A DNA stretch of 64,000 bases from Austropuccinia psidii (lineage: Eukaryota > Basidiomycota > Pucciniomycetes > Pucciniales > Sphaerophragmiaceae): contig JALGQZ010000002.1 in NCBI GenBank assembly GCA_023105745.1, positions 44,816,997 to 44,880,996 on the forward strand, given 5' to 3'. The position numbers and the translations under genes were made by a program. The notes under the pieces are model-generated. The model had not been told where the DNA came from. It saw only the letters and a program-made list of their open reading frames with translations, and made no database searches. This document shows, one piece after another, positions 33,150 through 46,192 of the stretch (within the stretch, counting starts at the first letter, position 1; every line of letters starts with the position of its first letter).

Positions 33150-35509
33150 TTACATGCTCTTTTTCAACATCAGGTTCCTTGTCAATGTCAATTTCATTGA
33201 TTTTCCCCTTCCTGAGACATGAATTGGGTAAATGTGTGGTTCTTTGGAAAATATGGCACTTTCTGATTGCATCTGCAGATTTATGCTTTATATTATTAGA
33301 ATTTTCTTTGGAATTTTTATCTACAGAATCCTTCCAAGGTGTATTAAATCTTGTTTTGAGATTCACCCTACTAGAACAAATTTTGGTTCTTGTTGTTCCT
33401 TCTTACAACATATCAATAATATTTTCTGTTGAAGATTGTTCAGTACTCCTGCTTTTGATAGCATGCTCTAACCTGCCCCCACCTTGTCTTAGACTTTTTC
33501 TGTGAATCATGAATTCTGACATGTCAGGATATAATGCTGTTAATCTATCTTTTTGGTGGCAAAACCATGGTAAAGCTTTGTCTTTGTCAGAATTATATTT
33601 GTAATATTCAAAGGCTTTTTAAACCTTAAATCCCCAAGAATTGTTGGCCCATTTGTTGGTAATTTTGGTTTTCCATCAAGTCAGAATTTGGTGTCCATGT
33701 GCCTGTCTTAATTTTATATACCATCTGTGGGCTGATCTGGTACAAAAGGCGTTCAATCTTGCTGTCACCAATCTATAATGTAATTCAAAATCTTTTTCAA
33801 TCATTTAAATACCTCTGATGAATTCCATATGGTCATATTCTCCTTCATCACTGAAGTGAGGCCATTTTTTAAGTTTGGGTACTTCTTTCAAGAATGCTTG
33901 GCCCATTAATGGTTCCAAGTCATGAGAAGAAGTGGAAAATTCATTTTTTAACTGTGAATTTTCAACATCCAATACTTGTGGAATAGGAATTCCTGAACCC
34001 TCATTTTGATTCAGAGGTGTAGACATTCTTGGTAAGGTGTGTAGTAATTGTTCAATATCATTCATCTTCCTGTTGCTACACCTTTGGGAATTCCTGAACT
34101 CATGTTTTAAGTTTTGTATTAAATTAATTACCCCAATTTTATGATTGTCTCTTTTAAGTGTCAATTCTTGCCAAAGTTCTGCTGGTCTGGTATTATCAGA
34201 AGTGACTTTATTCAACTTCAATGTCAATTGTGATAATTCCTCTTGTGAGGTGTCAAAACAATTATTCAAGGCAATTGTGCATGTCTTTACTTCAGTAGAT
34301 GATTTTGAAATATAATGAAGAACTATCTTATTATCCTATTTGATAGTACTTATGGCTTTTTTTATTCTTGTCTCAATGATTTCATCAATATTGAATTTAT
34401 AATAGTTATCTGTTAAGTCTTCAATAATGGCAGATTGTTCATTTATTTTATTTCCAAAATAACTGTCATTTTTTGAAGTTTTAATTTCTCTTAAAGCTTT
34501 TTCAAAACACACAAGTGTTTCATTTTTTGGCTCAGACGTAAGTTAAAAACTGATGAATTTATATCAGAAATAGGACTTTTTACATAATTTATAGCTATAT
34601 AAAAGCTTGGGATAGCATCCAGAATGTCAGAAATCACTTCTGATATTTTGATCTGTCTTCTTCCTTTTTCTGTAATTCCATCATTGTTCTGGCCATATGA
34701 AAACATTTTCATGGAATCCTGCTGAATATTTAGGATTCTGTAGCCCTGGCTGTAAGGTTTTGTAGCTGGTGTTTTGGCTTTGCCCTTGTTAAAAGCTTGT
34801 GGCTACCTTTTCACGTTGTAATTGCTGCTGATGGTTACTGGGTTGTTTTTCCTCCATTCTGATGTTAAAGGCATCATGAATTTCCTTTCTATAAATGAAT
34901 GCCATCCATTGAGCAACTTGCAAGTGTTGGGATGGCCCAGAAAATTTCTCACAGTCAGGTAAGAATTGATGCAGTTTTTCCACAGATCTGAAAGGATCTG
35001 GTACTCTTTGTGCTGCAATACATTGTTTTATTCCTTCTGGCTGGCGTTTTAAATGTCCACTGAGGATACTTGTGGTGGTGTAAGCCTTGTTCAAAGGTAA
35101 AAAAGTATTATCAGCTTCAGAATGACATAATTTATCAATTTGGGAATCATTAACTGACCCTTGTCCTTCTGTAGCTGATAGGCTTCTGTCATAATTATGT
35201 CTCTTACCTTTTGGGAGCTGCTGGAGGGATTGTAGCTGGCTCCTGATCTGATTGAAGGCATAATTATGTTAATAAGATTTAAAATAGTATTTTTACGTCA
35301 AAAAACCTACTTTTGGCCAAATTCTTTGCTTTCTGAAGGGTATTAATTATGTCCAAGCTAATCAATTCAGAAGGGATTGACTCTGGTTGGTTGTTCTGAG
35401 TTATAATAGCTGTGCTATTATAGTCAGAATTGGAAGTACTGAAAGGAATAATGCTAGTTACTGTTGATGCAGTTTCAATGTTTTCTTGTGTTACCATGTT
35501 TTTAGACAC
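33130..35509 (-). pseudogene. Gag pseudogene of element B
   Basis: Minus-strand fragments in order: an N-terminal Ser/Thr-rich piece (35509-35279); FLPDCEKFSGPSQHLQVAQW (35094-34789); a short piece at 34712-34491; a helix-rich segment ending PKLKKWPHFSDEGEYDHMEF (34269-33805); and a zinc-knuckle remnant, CHIFQRTTHLPNSC (33366-33130). In the knuckle the second Cys has become Phe. Stops separate the pieces. Before decay this Gag spanned about 2.4 kb, much longer than the A1 Gag. Confidence 0.72.
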
Positions 35510-35716
35510 TAAAACTAATGAAAAAAGAAATTAATTAAGTACAATAAGGATCTTCAAAAGAGAAAATAAAAAATAAAGCCTCACTTATAATATCAAAAAG
35601 CTCCATTTTTTATGAAGTCTGTGTAATTATATATATTTTTTATGGATTTTCAAGTTTTTCAATATAAGAAAAAGATTTTTAAAAAAATCTAAAAACTTAT
35701 GTCACAGGTAAAAAAT

Positions 35717-35734
35717 CATGGTTAGGCCGCCAAA
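35717..35734 (-). promoter_or_regulatory. Primer-binding site of element B
   Basis: On the minus strand the LTR ends CCTTACA and is followed by TTTGGCGGCCTAACCATG. TGGCGGCC starting two bases after the LTR would pair with a tRNA ending GGCCGCCA. The tRNA is not identified. The contrast with the non-TGG site of A1 is notable. Confidence 0.5.
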
Positions 35735-36873
35735 TGTAAGGTGTGGATATGAAACTTTGATTAAAAATCAAGTACTTTTCCTGTCCTCAAAATTTGTATA
35801 AGGTAAAATTTGATCAAAAATAGTATGATAGAAGATTTTTAAGAGGAAACACACCAAATTTATTTTTTTTAGCTTCTTAAGTATAAAAAGATAATATTAT
35901 AAAGATTTATTGTTTTACCAATAATTAAAATTTATCCCAAAACACTCTACAAGAGATATTTAAGGCTGCAAAAGAAATTTCTTCAAGAGCAATTTCAATT
36001 GAAGTTAATTGAGCAAAGGACTGCAAGAAATTAATATAAGGTCAAAGTCCTTAAAAACAATATTAAAAAGAAAACACACCCAAAAGTTATCAGAGTGAAT
36101 TTGCAAACAAAGTGACAAAGGTAACAGTGACGAAAGATGCTTTAATTCACTTATGGGGTGGTTCAAGGGTTAAAATTATTATAAGAGTTACAAAAGGTGA
36201 TTATAATGATTTTTCCACGTTGCTAAAGGGTTTAAAACTATTAAAAAAGTCTGGTTTGAATCTTATTGATTGTCTTTGACAGTGTTTAAACTAATCATAA
36301 AAGGAAAAGATTCTAACATGAAGAGCAAAGTGGGGAAAAGAAGACATTCTTTTACAGCCACCAATTTTCTTGCTCCAAAAGTAAGTTTTACTCTAGTCAG
36401 TTGTGAAAAACACTCTGAAAACAGAAACACCAATTATGGAAACGTTGAACCCTGGTTGAGACCAAAAAAGGGCTGGTTTTAGCCATTTTTGGACCCTTGA
36501 ATCAGCCATTACCATAATAATGCCTTGTTTAAATCCTCCAAAACATGTCAGAATGTGTGTAAAAGATTTATGAACCAGTTAAAACTTTTTTACCAAGATT
36601 TCTTTAGCTTAAGGGTAGTTTTACCCTCTTGGCAACAGTTAAAACTACCCTGGTTGGAATCAAAACCTCATCATAAATTGAGTCACAGACCCTATGACTC
36701 AATTTCAGGCCAAGAGTGATGAATTTTTGCATGGATTTTAACATCTCACACCTGTCAGCAAGAAATTTGGTGGTCTGGCTCCCTTGAAGCCAAGATTAAT
36801 TTTCCGCCTCCAAAATTAATCTTTCAAAGTTGTTTTCTTTAATTCCTCATCATGTAATAAACTTCTAACTTAC

Positions 36874-37593
36874 TGTCACAGCCAAGGAGGCAGGGGCATT
36901 ACCAATCATCTTCAACAATCATTACTTCATTGATACCCTTCAAAACCCAATCAGCAAGGGGGTTTCATTCAACATTCTCCAAATACAGTTTTCAGACCTC
37001 AATACAGTTTCATACAGGCAAGACCCAAATACAGGCCTGTAATCAATACAGGCGCAAATATTTATATTGACTGTATAACCTGTATTGGATTCACCAATAC
37101 AGGATTCAATCCCACATCAAATTTCTTCCAGCATACAGACAAGTATCTCAACACTCAAACTCCAAAGCTTGTATTTCTCACATATACCAGCCCCTCTTCA
37201 TCCACCTGAGAGTCTTTCCCCCAGTTAATTAAAATATTGGATTTATAATTTAATATTATTTTATTTCTCATTAAGAAATATTATTTTATTAATTATCAAG
37301 TTAGTCTTTGCCTTCCCTCACCTGTTCAGTAGAGTCCTGGTGGCCATATCCTTTATTAATCCTTTTCTCTTTTCTGAACAGGTTGAAACAGTGGTACAGG
37401 ATTATTTGTGGTTGGCTCTTTATTATTGCTTTTGTTTTCCTCTCATATCTTTTAACTCTTATTATTTTATGACTAGGAAATTATTATATTATTTCATTAC
37501 TCTTATCAATTGAGTACCTTATTCTGAGCCCTCCATAAGTAAGTCTGTTCACTGAGTGCCAGGCCCTCTTCATTTATAAGAGCCCCTGTGACA
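36874..37593 (+). repeat. 5' LTR of A2
   Basis: 720 bp, TGTCACAG...CTGTGACA. It is shorter than the A1 LTR because part of the AATACAG cluster is absent. The start hairpin has lost pairing in this copy (CTGAGAG), while the primer sequence AGTTAATTAAAATA is kept at 37223-37236. Confidence 0.93.
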
Positions 37594-37608
37594 TTATTTT
37601 AATTAACT
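37594..37608 (+). promoter_or_regulatory. A2 primer-binding site
   Basis: TTATTTTAATTAACT follows the LTR. Positions 37595-37608 are the exact reverse complement of 37223-37236, as in A1. Confidence 0.6.
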
Positions 37609-38372
37609 CATAATTACTTCTTCTTTTCATTCCTTTATATTCATTTCTCTCATTCTTCAATTATGATTTTTTCATGATCTTATGATTTTTATGATTTTCT
37701 CTCTCTCATCAATTTTCATCTCATTCATTTCATTCAAATGAAAATTGATTCTCTTTCTCATTTCAAAATTTTGCTGACCATTTCTTTTTCTCTTAATTCT
37801 CAATCAAATTTAATTTTCATTTTCTGTCTGAATTCAGGTTTTTTATCAGGTTCAATTGATTGGAATTTGGGATTAATTGATTTATCATTTAAGGAGTTAT
37901 TGAATTGGGGTTATCATTGGTTGATTTTGAAATTTCTCAAGATTTATTGATTTATTGATTGATTTCTCAAGAAATTGAATTACCTCAAAAACTCTGATTT
38001 GATTTAATTGATTGATCTGATTTGATTCCTCAAGATAGCTGATTTATCCTCAAGATTTGATTTAATTCATTGATTTGAATTTGATTCCTCAAGAAACATG
38101 AATTGATTTTTGAAGATATTGATTGAATTCCTCAAGACTTAATTGATTTGATTTTGAATTGACTTGATTTACTTGATTTGACTTATTGATTGAAATTGAT
38201 TATTCATAAGAATTTGACTTTTTCATCTTCACTCTTCAAGATTTATTCATATTGATTAACCTCAAGACTATTGATTGATTTCTCAAGTTCATCAAGATTC
38301 TCATTTGATTGTCTTGGTCAAGCCTTATTTTATTCAAAGTATCATCAAGTTTTTATTCATTCTTCTTTCATG
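37609..38372 (+). other. A2 leader, low-complexity
   Basis: Same TTGATT/TCAAGA-rich leader as A1, with an ATGATTTT-type stretch near 37663-37700. No gene seen. Confidence 0.55.
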
Positions 38373-39731
38373 ATGCCAGTTCAGCATAGCCCACCAGCCA
38401 AGAATACAAGATCCCAGAGACATAAAGCTGTTCTTACTCCTACAGCAGGGGCTCTTCTTGACCGCACACCATCAGTTCATCAACTGAGTGCAAATTTGGA
38501 CAGAGAACCACCATTGGAAGGAGCAGCACCCTCCAGAAGAGGAGGTGTGAAGTCTAGAAGATCAAGATTATTCTCTGGACTATTGGGTGGTTATCCTGGT
38601 GTTTCTCAAGGGCCTAGGAGTAGATTGGGGGAAGCTGAAGATGAGGAGGGGGAGGAGTCTGTGGAAGAGGAAGAATCTGAGAAGACTGAAGTAGCAGCTG
38701 CCTTGGCAGGTGCTCCTGAAGTTCCTGAGGCTCCAAATCTAGCTCTTTCTAATCAACCTTCTGTCTCTCAGGCTGAACCAAGTTTCCTCAAGATGATGGA
38801 GCAAATAACTCAGTTTATGGGACAACTCACTCAAGCAGTTGCCCCAAAGGAAAATTTAAAAGCTCCAGCATTCAAAACTTCATCAATGAAGGCACCTGAT
38901 TCTTTTAATGGTACTAAAGCTCATAAATGGAGAGGATTCATTCAATCCTGTCAATTAATCTTTCATAATGACCCAGCAAACTTCTTCTCTGATAGGAAGA
39001 AGGTGCTTTACTCAACTTCTTTTCTTACTGGTAGAGCTGGCAAATGGATTTAACCCTATCTCTCAAATATCTCCAATGAAGACCCATCTTATCTCCTCAA
39101 TAACTGGCAGTTATTTGAAACCCAGTTATTCACTCTGTTTGGTGATCCCAATGAAGTCAGGAAAGCTGAACAAGAGTTGGACAATTTGAGGATGAGGGAA
39201 AGTGGTCAAGTCTCCTTGTACATAGCTGATGTCGGAAGTTTAATGTCAAGAATTGGAGACTGGGGGGAAAGGGCCTATATTCATGTGTATAGGAGAGGCT
39301 TGGCATCAAGATTGTTGGACCAATTGGCTTCTCACCCTGGAACTTTTGATAGTCTTCAAGAACTCATGGCCATCACCTTGGAATTAGTTACCAGGTACCA
39401 TGAGAGGCAGAAGGAAAAGGGTAGTCGTCAAGAGAAGAAGCCTCCAATCAGTGAATCCAACTCCTCCAAGCCCCCTCAAAGTTCATCATCAAAGAAGCCT
39501 TATCACAGGAAGAATAAGAAGGGGAAGAATTTTCAAGTGTCCAAAGACAAGCCTCATGCTGCTCTCCTCAATAAGGAAAACAAATTAATTGGTTCTGAAA
39601 AGAAGAGGAGGATTAAAGAAGGCTTGTGCAATTATTGTGGTGCTAAACACCCATTTGAAAAATGCTTCAAGAGGCCTGAAAATAGGCAAGGGTCATCGAA
39701 AGGCTTCCCTAGCAAGGAGGGAAAAGCCTGA
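38373..39731 (+). pseudogene. gag: A2 Gag, nonsense-interrupted
   Basis: The start at 38373 is equivalent to that of A1. The frame meets TAA at 39051-39053 where A1 has a Glu codon (GKWIEPYL), then stays open to the normal TGA at 39729-39731. The zinc knuckle reads CNYCGAKHPFEKC. The slippery GGGAAAA before the stop is conserved. The full-length protein cannot be made without readthrough. Confidence 0.92.
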
Positions 39732-42700
39732 GTGGGAATCATGATGTGTTCAATGGTTCTCACTTATTTCCTTCAAGAGCACAATTGTGCACTCTGAATA
39801 CTAGTGTCAAAAAATCTTTAAAATTTCTTATTTTCTCTTCAATCTCTGATATTTTCTATAGTATTATCATTGATTCTGGTGCTACAAACTCCCTTATTGC
39901 GAAGAATTTTGTTCTCAAGTACTCATTGACCATGTCAGAGCTCCCTGAAAAGATTCCTCTTTTCATTCTGGATTCCAGTGAATCCACTTCCTTCTTCATC
40001 ACCCATTATACCAAGTGGGTTGTTGATTTACCTTCCTTCCCAAGCTTTGACTGGGATTTCTTTATCATAGATTCACCCAAGGAAGAAGACCTAATATTGG
40101 GCTATGATTTTCTTTACCATTTTAATCCTATTATTAATTGGAAAAATGGATTGATCACCTATGATTCTAATCATAAGGATTCTAGTGGTTTTAACCCTTC
40201 TATTGGTAATGACTTAACCACTGCTATCAACAGTGTTGCTCTGGTTGGTGAACTTAAGACACCTTCCCTTCCTCCTTCTGTCCATAACCCCTCCACTTTT
40301 CCCTCTCAGTCATTACTTCCATTAAGAGATGAAGTCTTCAAAGAGATAAAAGATGTTGGAGAAGATGTTGCTATATCTTCACTTCATCTCTTTCAAGGGG
40401 ATATGGACCTTCCTCCTTTATCTTTTCATGCCTCCCTGGAGGAGAAGTGGGATGAGGAGGAAGAGCCAGAAGAGATTAAAGCTATGTTGAAGGTAGTCCC
40501 TCCTGCTTATCACCATTATTTGGATGTATTCTCCAAGGTGAAAGCAGAGAAACTTCCTCCACACCGCGCCTGTGATCATCATATTGAACTGGAGGGTCTT
40601 CTACCTCCAGTTGGTGTTATCTACTCTTTATCTAAAAATGAGTCAGAAACAATGCGGGCCTACATTTCAGAGAATGTAGAGAAAGGTTTCATTAGACCAA
40701 GCTCCTCCTCAACAGGAGCACCTGTCCTTTTTGTCAAGAAAAAGGATGGTGGTCTTCCTTTGTGTGTTGACTACCGCAAACTTAATGCTGTCACTAGGAA
40801 GAACAGGTATCCTGTTCCTCCAATGAATCAGCTTCTTACCATCTTTAAAAGTGCTACCATCTTCTCCAAGATAGATCTGTGTGGTGCTTATAATCTCCTG
40901 AGAATTAAAGAGGGGGTTGAGCACTTAACTGCCTTTAGAACCAAATATGGTAGTTATGAGTATTTGGTTATGCCATTTGGCTTAACCAATGCTCCAGCTT
41001 CATTCCAAAATCTTGTGAATGATATCTTTGCAGATTATTTGGATATTTTTGTTTTAGTGTACTCAGATGATATTATGGTCTTCTCTAGCTCTTTGGATGA
41101 ACATGTTAAGCATGTGGCCTCTGTTCTCAAAAGACTAAGAGACAATAATTTGTTTTCTAAAGCCTCAAAGTATGTATTCCATGCCTCAAGTGTGGCATGT
41201 TTGGGCTATGTTGTTTCAAGTGATGGCCTCAAGATGGATTCTTCAAAGGTTCAACCAATCCTCAATTGGCCTCAGCCCAAGAACATCAAGGCCCTCCAAT
41301 CTTTTCTTGGCTTTGCCAACTTTTATCATTGTTTCATTAAAAATTATTCCAAAAAAATCTCTGCTCTCACTTCCCTCCTTAAAAAAGATTCTCCCTTTAT
41401 CTTCAATAAGGAAGCTCTTAGTCAGTTTCAAATACTCAAAGAAGCTTTCACCACTGCTCCTATTCTCTCTCATTTTAATCCTTCTCTACCAACTATTGTA
41501 GAGACTGATGCTTCTGATTATGCCTTGGGTGCTGTACTGAGTCAGGTGAATGACTCAGGAAAGCATCCCATTGCATTTGATAGTTGCAAGCTCTTACCAG
41601 CTGAACTCAACTATGAAATTCATGACAAGGAACTCCTTGGCATAGTTTGGGCTCTCAAGCGCTGGAGAGCTTTTCTCCTTTCTCTTTCTGATTCCTTTGA
41701 GGTCTTGACAGACCATTGTTCTCTTCAGTATTTTATGTCCTCTAAAGTCCTTACTTGTTGTCAAGCCCGTTGGGGATTTTTATCTGAATTCCATTTTGTC
41801 ATCACTTACCGCCCAGGCAGGCTGGCCACTTTACCAGATGCCTTGTCACATTGGGATGATGTGTACCCAGAGAGGGGGGTGGATTTCATCAGCAAGAATC
41901 CTCAAAATCTTCATCAGATTCTCAAGCAAAATGAAATTCAAGAGTCAAGATTATTTTTAATAAAATTTGATATGTTTTCAGATGTAGTTGATCAAATTCA
42001 AAGACCAGTATGGCAAGACAAAGATTATAAGGAAATCCTCAAGAAATTAGCAAGAGGAGAATCAGTCCCAGACTATTCTCTTGAACCTCAAGGAAAATTA
42101 TTATTGTTCAAAGATAGAGTAGTTATTCCAAGCAATCATGAAACTCAATTGGACATTCTTCAAAAGAGTCATGACTCACTGTTGGATGGCCATCCTGGCC
42201 AGGAGAAGACCCTCAAGCTCATCAAGAGGGATTTTTATTGGGCTGGCATGAATCAAATCATCAAGAACTATGTGTCCTCATGTCAGCAATGTTCAAGAAA
42301 CAAGAACATTCACCATAAGTTTGGATTACTCAAGCCTCTTCAAATTCCATCTGGTCCTTGGAATTCTTTGTCAATGGACTTTATCACTCAATTGCCCTTG
42401 TCAAGCAACTTTACTTCAATTTTAGTAGTTGTAGACAGATTTTCAAAAATGGCAATATTTATTCCAACTTATTCAACAATCACTGCTTTGGACTTAGCTC
42501 AAATATTCATTAATCATGTATTTTCCAAACATGGTCTTCCAGTCAGTATTTTAAGTGATAGAGGTTCATTATTTGTTTCATCATTTTGGACTCAATTGTG
42601 TCAGCAGCTCAAGATATCAAGAAATCTTTCAACTGCCTTTCACCCTGAAACAGATGGACAGACAGAGAGAGTAAATCAGATTCTAGAACAGTATCTCTGG

Positions 42701-43441
42701 ATGTATGTCAGTTAGCATCAAGATGACTGGCACACCTGGCTCCCTCTGGCTGAATTTGCCTATAATAATGCAGAACATTCATCAACAAAACAGTCTCCAT
42801 TTTTCACTATTTATGGAAGAAATCCCAGCTTTGACTCAATTCACATTTCTCAAGATACACCTGCTGGAAAGTTATCAAAAAAACTCCAATCAGTACAGAA
42901 AGTTGTCAAAGAAGAATTAGAGTCAGCAATAAAGCGTTTTAAGAAGTATGCAGATAGAAATAGAGCAATTACACCTGATTTCCAACCTGGGGACAAAGTA
43001 TGGCTAGCTTCCAAGAGCATGAAGACAACAAGACCCACCAAGAAGCTCTCAGAAAGATGGTTGGGATCCTTTGAAGTTCGCAAGAAGATTGGCAGCCATG
43101 CATATCACCTCAAGTTGCCTCAACAATGGAAGTCAGTTCACCCTGTTTTCCATGTGTCCTTGTTAGAACCAGTGAAGAAATCAACTATCCCAAATTGACT
43201 CCAATTGCCACCACCTCCAGTAATAGAGGAAGAGCAAGAAGAATGGGAAGTGGCTGAGGTTCTGGACTCAAAAATCAAGAGAGGTTCATTATGGTATTTA
43301 GTTGAGTGGAAAGGATTCAGTGAAGACCCAGAAAGAACAACTTGGGAACCATCTGCCAACCTTACCAACTCTCCAGACCTTGTCAAGGCCTTTCACACAT
43401 TATATCCTGACAAGCCTGGCCCAAATGCCTCAAGAGTTTGA
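39713..43441 (+). pseudogene. pol: A2 Pol, inactivated
   Basis: Collinear with A1 Pol in the -1 frame. It has TAG at 42713-42715 (Tyr in A1) inside the integrase and TGA at 43196-43198 (Arg in A1) before the chromodomain, plus two in-frame small deletions (near 41775 and 42318). The RT catalytic motif reads YSDD, and conserved arginines are changed (DLRG to DLCG, YRRF to YHCF). The protease DSG remains. The chromodomain is still readable at 43205-43441. Confidence 0.93.
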
Positions 43442-45147
43442 TTTATGGTGCTTGGTGGGGATTGGAGTTTATGAAAGTAAGTTCCTCTCCTGGCATGCAC
43501 CTTTAAGGGGGTATTCTACCCAAATTTTCTGTAAGGATCACCTTGGCCACTTTGTGAGCACTTGTCAATTCTTTGGACAGGTTCAGAAGGCCTTGCAACA
43601 TTGTAACCTCAAGATTTTGGACCTTTCATCAAGATATGGCCCAATCTTTTCTCTTATTTTCTTTTCTTTCTTTAATCATGCCATAAATTATCTTTCAAGA
43701 CATTCATTACCATAATTCATGTTATGGCATAATTTCTGTTTCATTTATGGTGCTTGGTGGGGAGTGGAAGTTATGAAAGTAAGTTCCATCTCCTGGTATG
43801 CATCCCTGAGGGGTCTACTTCTTGTAAAACATTACCTTGGCCACACTGTGAGCATTAAATGCTTTATTTTATCTTTCAGAACATTTTGGCCAAAATCAAG
43901 CAACTCACCACAAGAAGGACAACCCTCAGGCATTTCTTATTTCTACTTCTTTACTCTCTTTTTCTCTCAATTCTTTTTCATTTTTATTTTATTTCATTTT
44001 CTTTTGCTTGTATGTTTTATTTTTATTTTTATTTTTATTTTTATTTTCATTTTTATTTTCATTTTTATTTCTTATTTCAAAAGCAGTAGTCATCACTCCC
44101 ATATCATGTTTGGGGAGTCAAGTCATTCATTAATCAAAGAGCAAAACACTAGTAATGGTAAAGACCAGCTACAGATAACCTTCATCAAAACTTCTTCAAG
44201 TCAGCCTTAAACTCATTCCTTAAGATCAAAATTGAAAGCCAAAACCCAATCAGAAAGGAATTTATGGCAATTGACCACTCAAGGAGGGGATAAGAAGAAA
44301 GACATTCAAGAAGAAATCAAGATCAAAAGAAAAAAAAATGCTTCAAATGGCCCAATTGGCCAATTTCATGAATTTATGCACTTTGGCAAAAATGGCCATA
44401 TCAGACCTCAAAACTTCAAAATATCTCAATTTTATCATTTTTCATCAAAATATGCTCAATTATGCATATTGGCAAATTTGCGCATTTGCGCACTTTTGCA
44501 CAAAAGGCTTCAAAAGGCCTTGTTGGCCCATTTAATCATAATTGTGCATTTGCGCATTTTGCGCAAAAATGCGCAAAATGGCCAGAACCCTTCATAAGGC
44601 CATTTTTCATCATTAATCAAGTTTTTTCAATTTTTTCACCAATATATGCCATTATGGCATATATGCGCATTTGCGCACTTTGCGCAATTTGGCCAAAAAC
44701 CCCTTTAATCACAAAATCAAGGTTTTTGGCCAGGACTTCTGAAATGGTCCAAAACCTCAAGTATTCGCCATTTTATGCCAACACTCTCAAGATTCAAAAT
44801 TATGATGAAATCATGTGTTCTTGGAACATAAGCCCAGGTCACCCACTTTTCAAAAGCCATGAGGACTCAAGAAAAGTTTAGTGAAGACACTCAAGACAAG
44901 AATGAGTGAATTTTAAGAAGAATGAAGGCATTTTGAAGGAAAAGAGGGAATTCAGAATGAAGATCAAGCGGAAATTACCTACAAGTGATCAAATGAAGAT
45001 TTTTTTTTTGAGTATTGTTTGAAGAAGAAAGTTTAATGGGATAAATGTAACGAATTGGGGGAAAGAACTGTATGGATTGATTGCAAGCTCATCAAGACTC
45101 ACTATACTTGTGGTGCTCAGAGCTCACCACTTTCAAGAGGGGGATAA
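43442..45147 (+). repeat. A2 3' tail with degenerate GCGCA repeats
   Basis: Equivalent to 23220-25057 of A1. It has the duplicated 'tttatggtgcttggtgggga' block (43441 and 43744), a (TTTTTA)n run (44015-44070), a shortened set of palindromic GCGCA repeats (44460-44700), and the polypurine tract 45135-45144. No coding frame is supported. Confidence 0.7.
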
Positions 45148-45867
45148 TGTCACAGCCAAGGAGGCAGGGGCATTACCAATCATCTTCAACAATCATTACT
45201 TCATTTATACCCTTCAAAACCCAATCAGCAAGGGGGTTTCATTCAACATTTTCCAAATACAGTTTTCAGACCTCAATACAGTTTCATACAGGAAAGACCC
45301 AAATACAGGCCTGTAATCAATACAGGCGCAAATATCTGTATTGACTGTATAACCTGTATTGGATTCACCAATACAGGATTCAATCCCATATCCAACTTCT
45401 TCCAGCATACAGACAAGTATCTCAACACTCAAACTCCAAGGCTGGTATTTCTCACATATACTAGCCCCTCTTCATCCACCTGGGGGTCTTTCCCCCAGTT
45501 AATTAAAATATTGGATTTATAATTTAATATTATTTTATTTCTCATTAAGAAATATTATTTTATTAATTATCAAGTTAGTCTTTGCCTTCCCTCACCTGTT
45601 CAGTAGAGTCCTGGTGACCATATCCTTTATTAATCCTTTTCTCTTTTCTGAACAGGTTGAAACAGTGGTACAGGATTATTTGTGGTTGGCTCTTTATTAT
45701 TGCTTTTGTTTTCCTCTCATATCTTTTAAATCTTACTATTTTATGACTAGGAAATTATTATATTATTTCATTACTCTTATCAATTGAGTAACTTATTCTG
45801 AGCCCTCCATAAGTAAGTCTGTTCACTGAGTGCCAGGCCCTCTTCATTTAGAAGAGCCCCTGTGACA
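45148..45867 (+). repeat. 3' LTR of A2
   Basis: 720 bp. The start hairpin is better preserved than in the 5' copy (CTGGGGG/CCCCCAG). It ends CTGTGACA and is followed by CTTAC. Confidence 0.93.
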
Positions 45868-46192
45868 CTTACATATACAATTCGATTCATTTTTACAGTT
45901 ACCAAACTTTAATAATTGATACCTCATATTCAAATTACAGTTCACCTATGAAATACACACACAAATTTTGACATTAAAATTGAAAATACTTCAATTGTAT
46001 TTTTCACAATTTGAAGATTCAATGTATTTTAATTTTTATATTATAATCGAATTCTTATTTTATATATTAATCTATATTTCTATTTTAATTCTTTTTAATA
46101 ATTTAGGTAAACTTATTTCATTTATAATTTTTATCTTTTTTTATTATTCTTTGTGGTCTTTTGGGTATATGAAAATACCTCTAAGGCTCACA

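Larger units (their letters stand above)
36874..45867 (+). mobile_element. Chromovirus A2, defective sister of A1
   Basis: 8994 bp with 720-bp LTRs and perfect target duplication CTTAC (36869-36873, 45868-45872) within the 5' LTR of B. It has the same organisation as A1. The two LTRs differ at about 18 positions by eye (roughly 2.5 percent), so it is clearly older than A1. Gag has one stop and Pol two. Confidence 0.95.
27585..46192 (-). mobile_element. Type B Ty3/Gypsy element with A2 inside
   Basis: A minus-strand element inserted in the integrase of D. Target duplication GATTG is perfect (27580-27584, 46193-46197). Without A2 (36874-45867) it is about 9.6 kb. On the plus strand the LTRs run from TATAAG/TGTAAG (27585, 35735) to GGCTCACA (29373, 46192). 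The interior, read right to left, gives Gag, protease, RT, RNase H, integrase and a chromodomain-like tail. Stops and mutated motifs show it is dead. Confidence 0.9.
35735..46192 (-). repeat. 5' LTR of element B, split by A2
   Basis: Two blocks, 35735-36873 and 45868-46192, match the 3' LTR at 27585-29373 and flank A2 with the CTTAC duplication. Compared with the 3' copy, about 355 bp are missing near 45998 (the join 'cttcaatt|gtatttttcac'). Confidence 0.85.
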
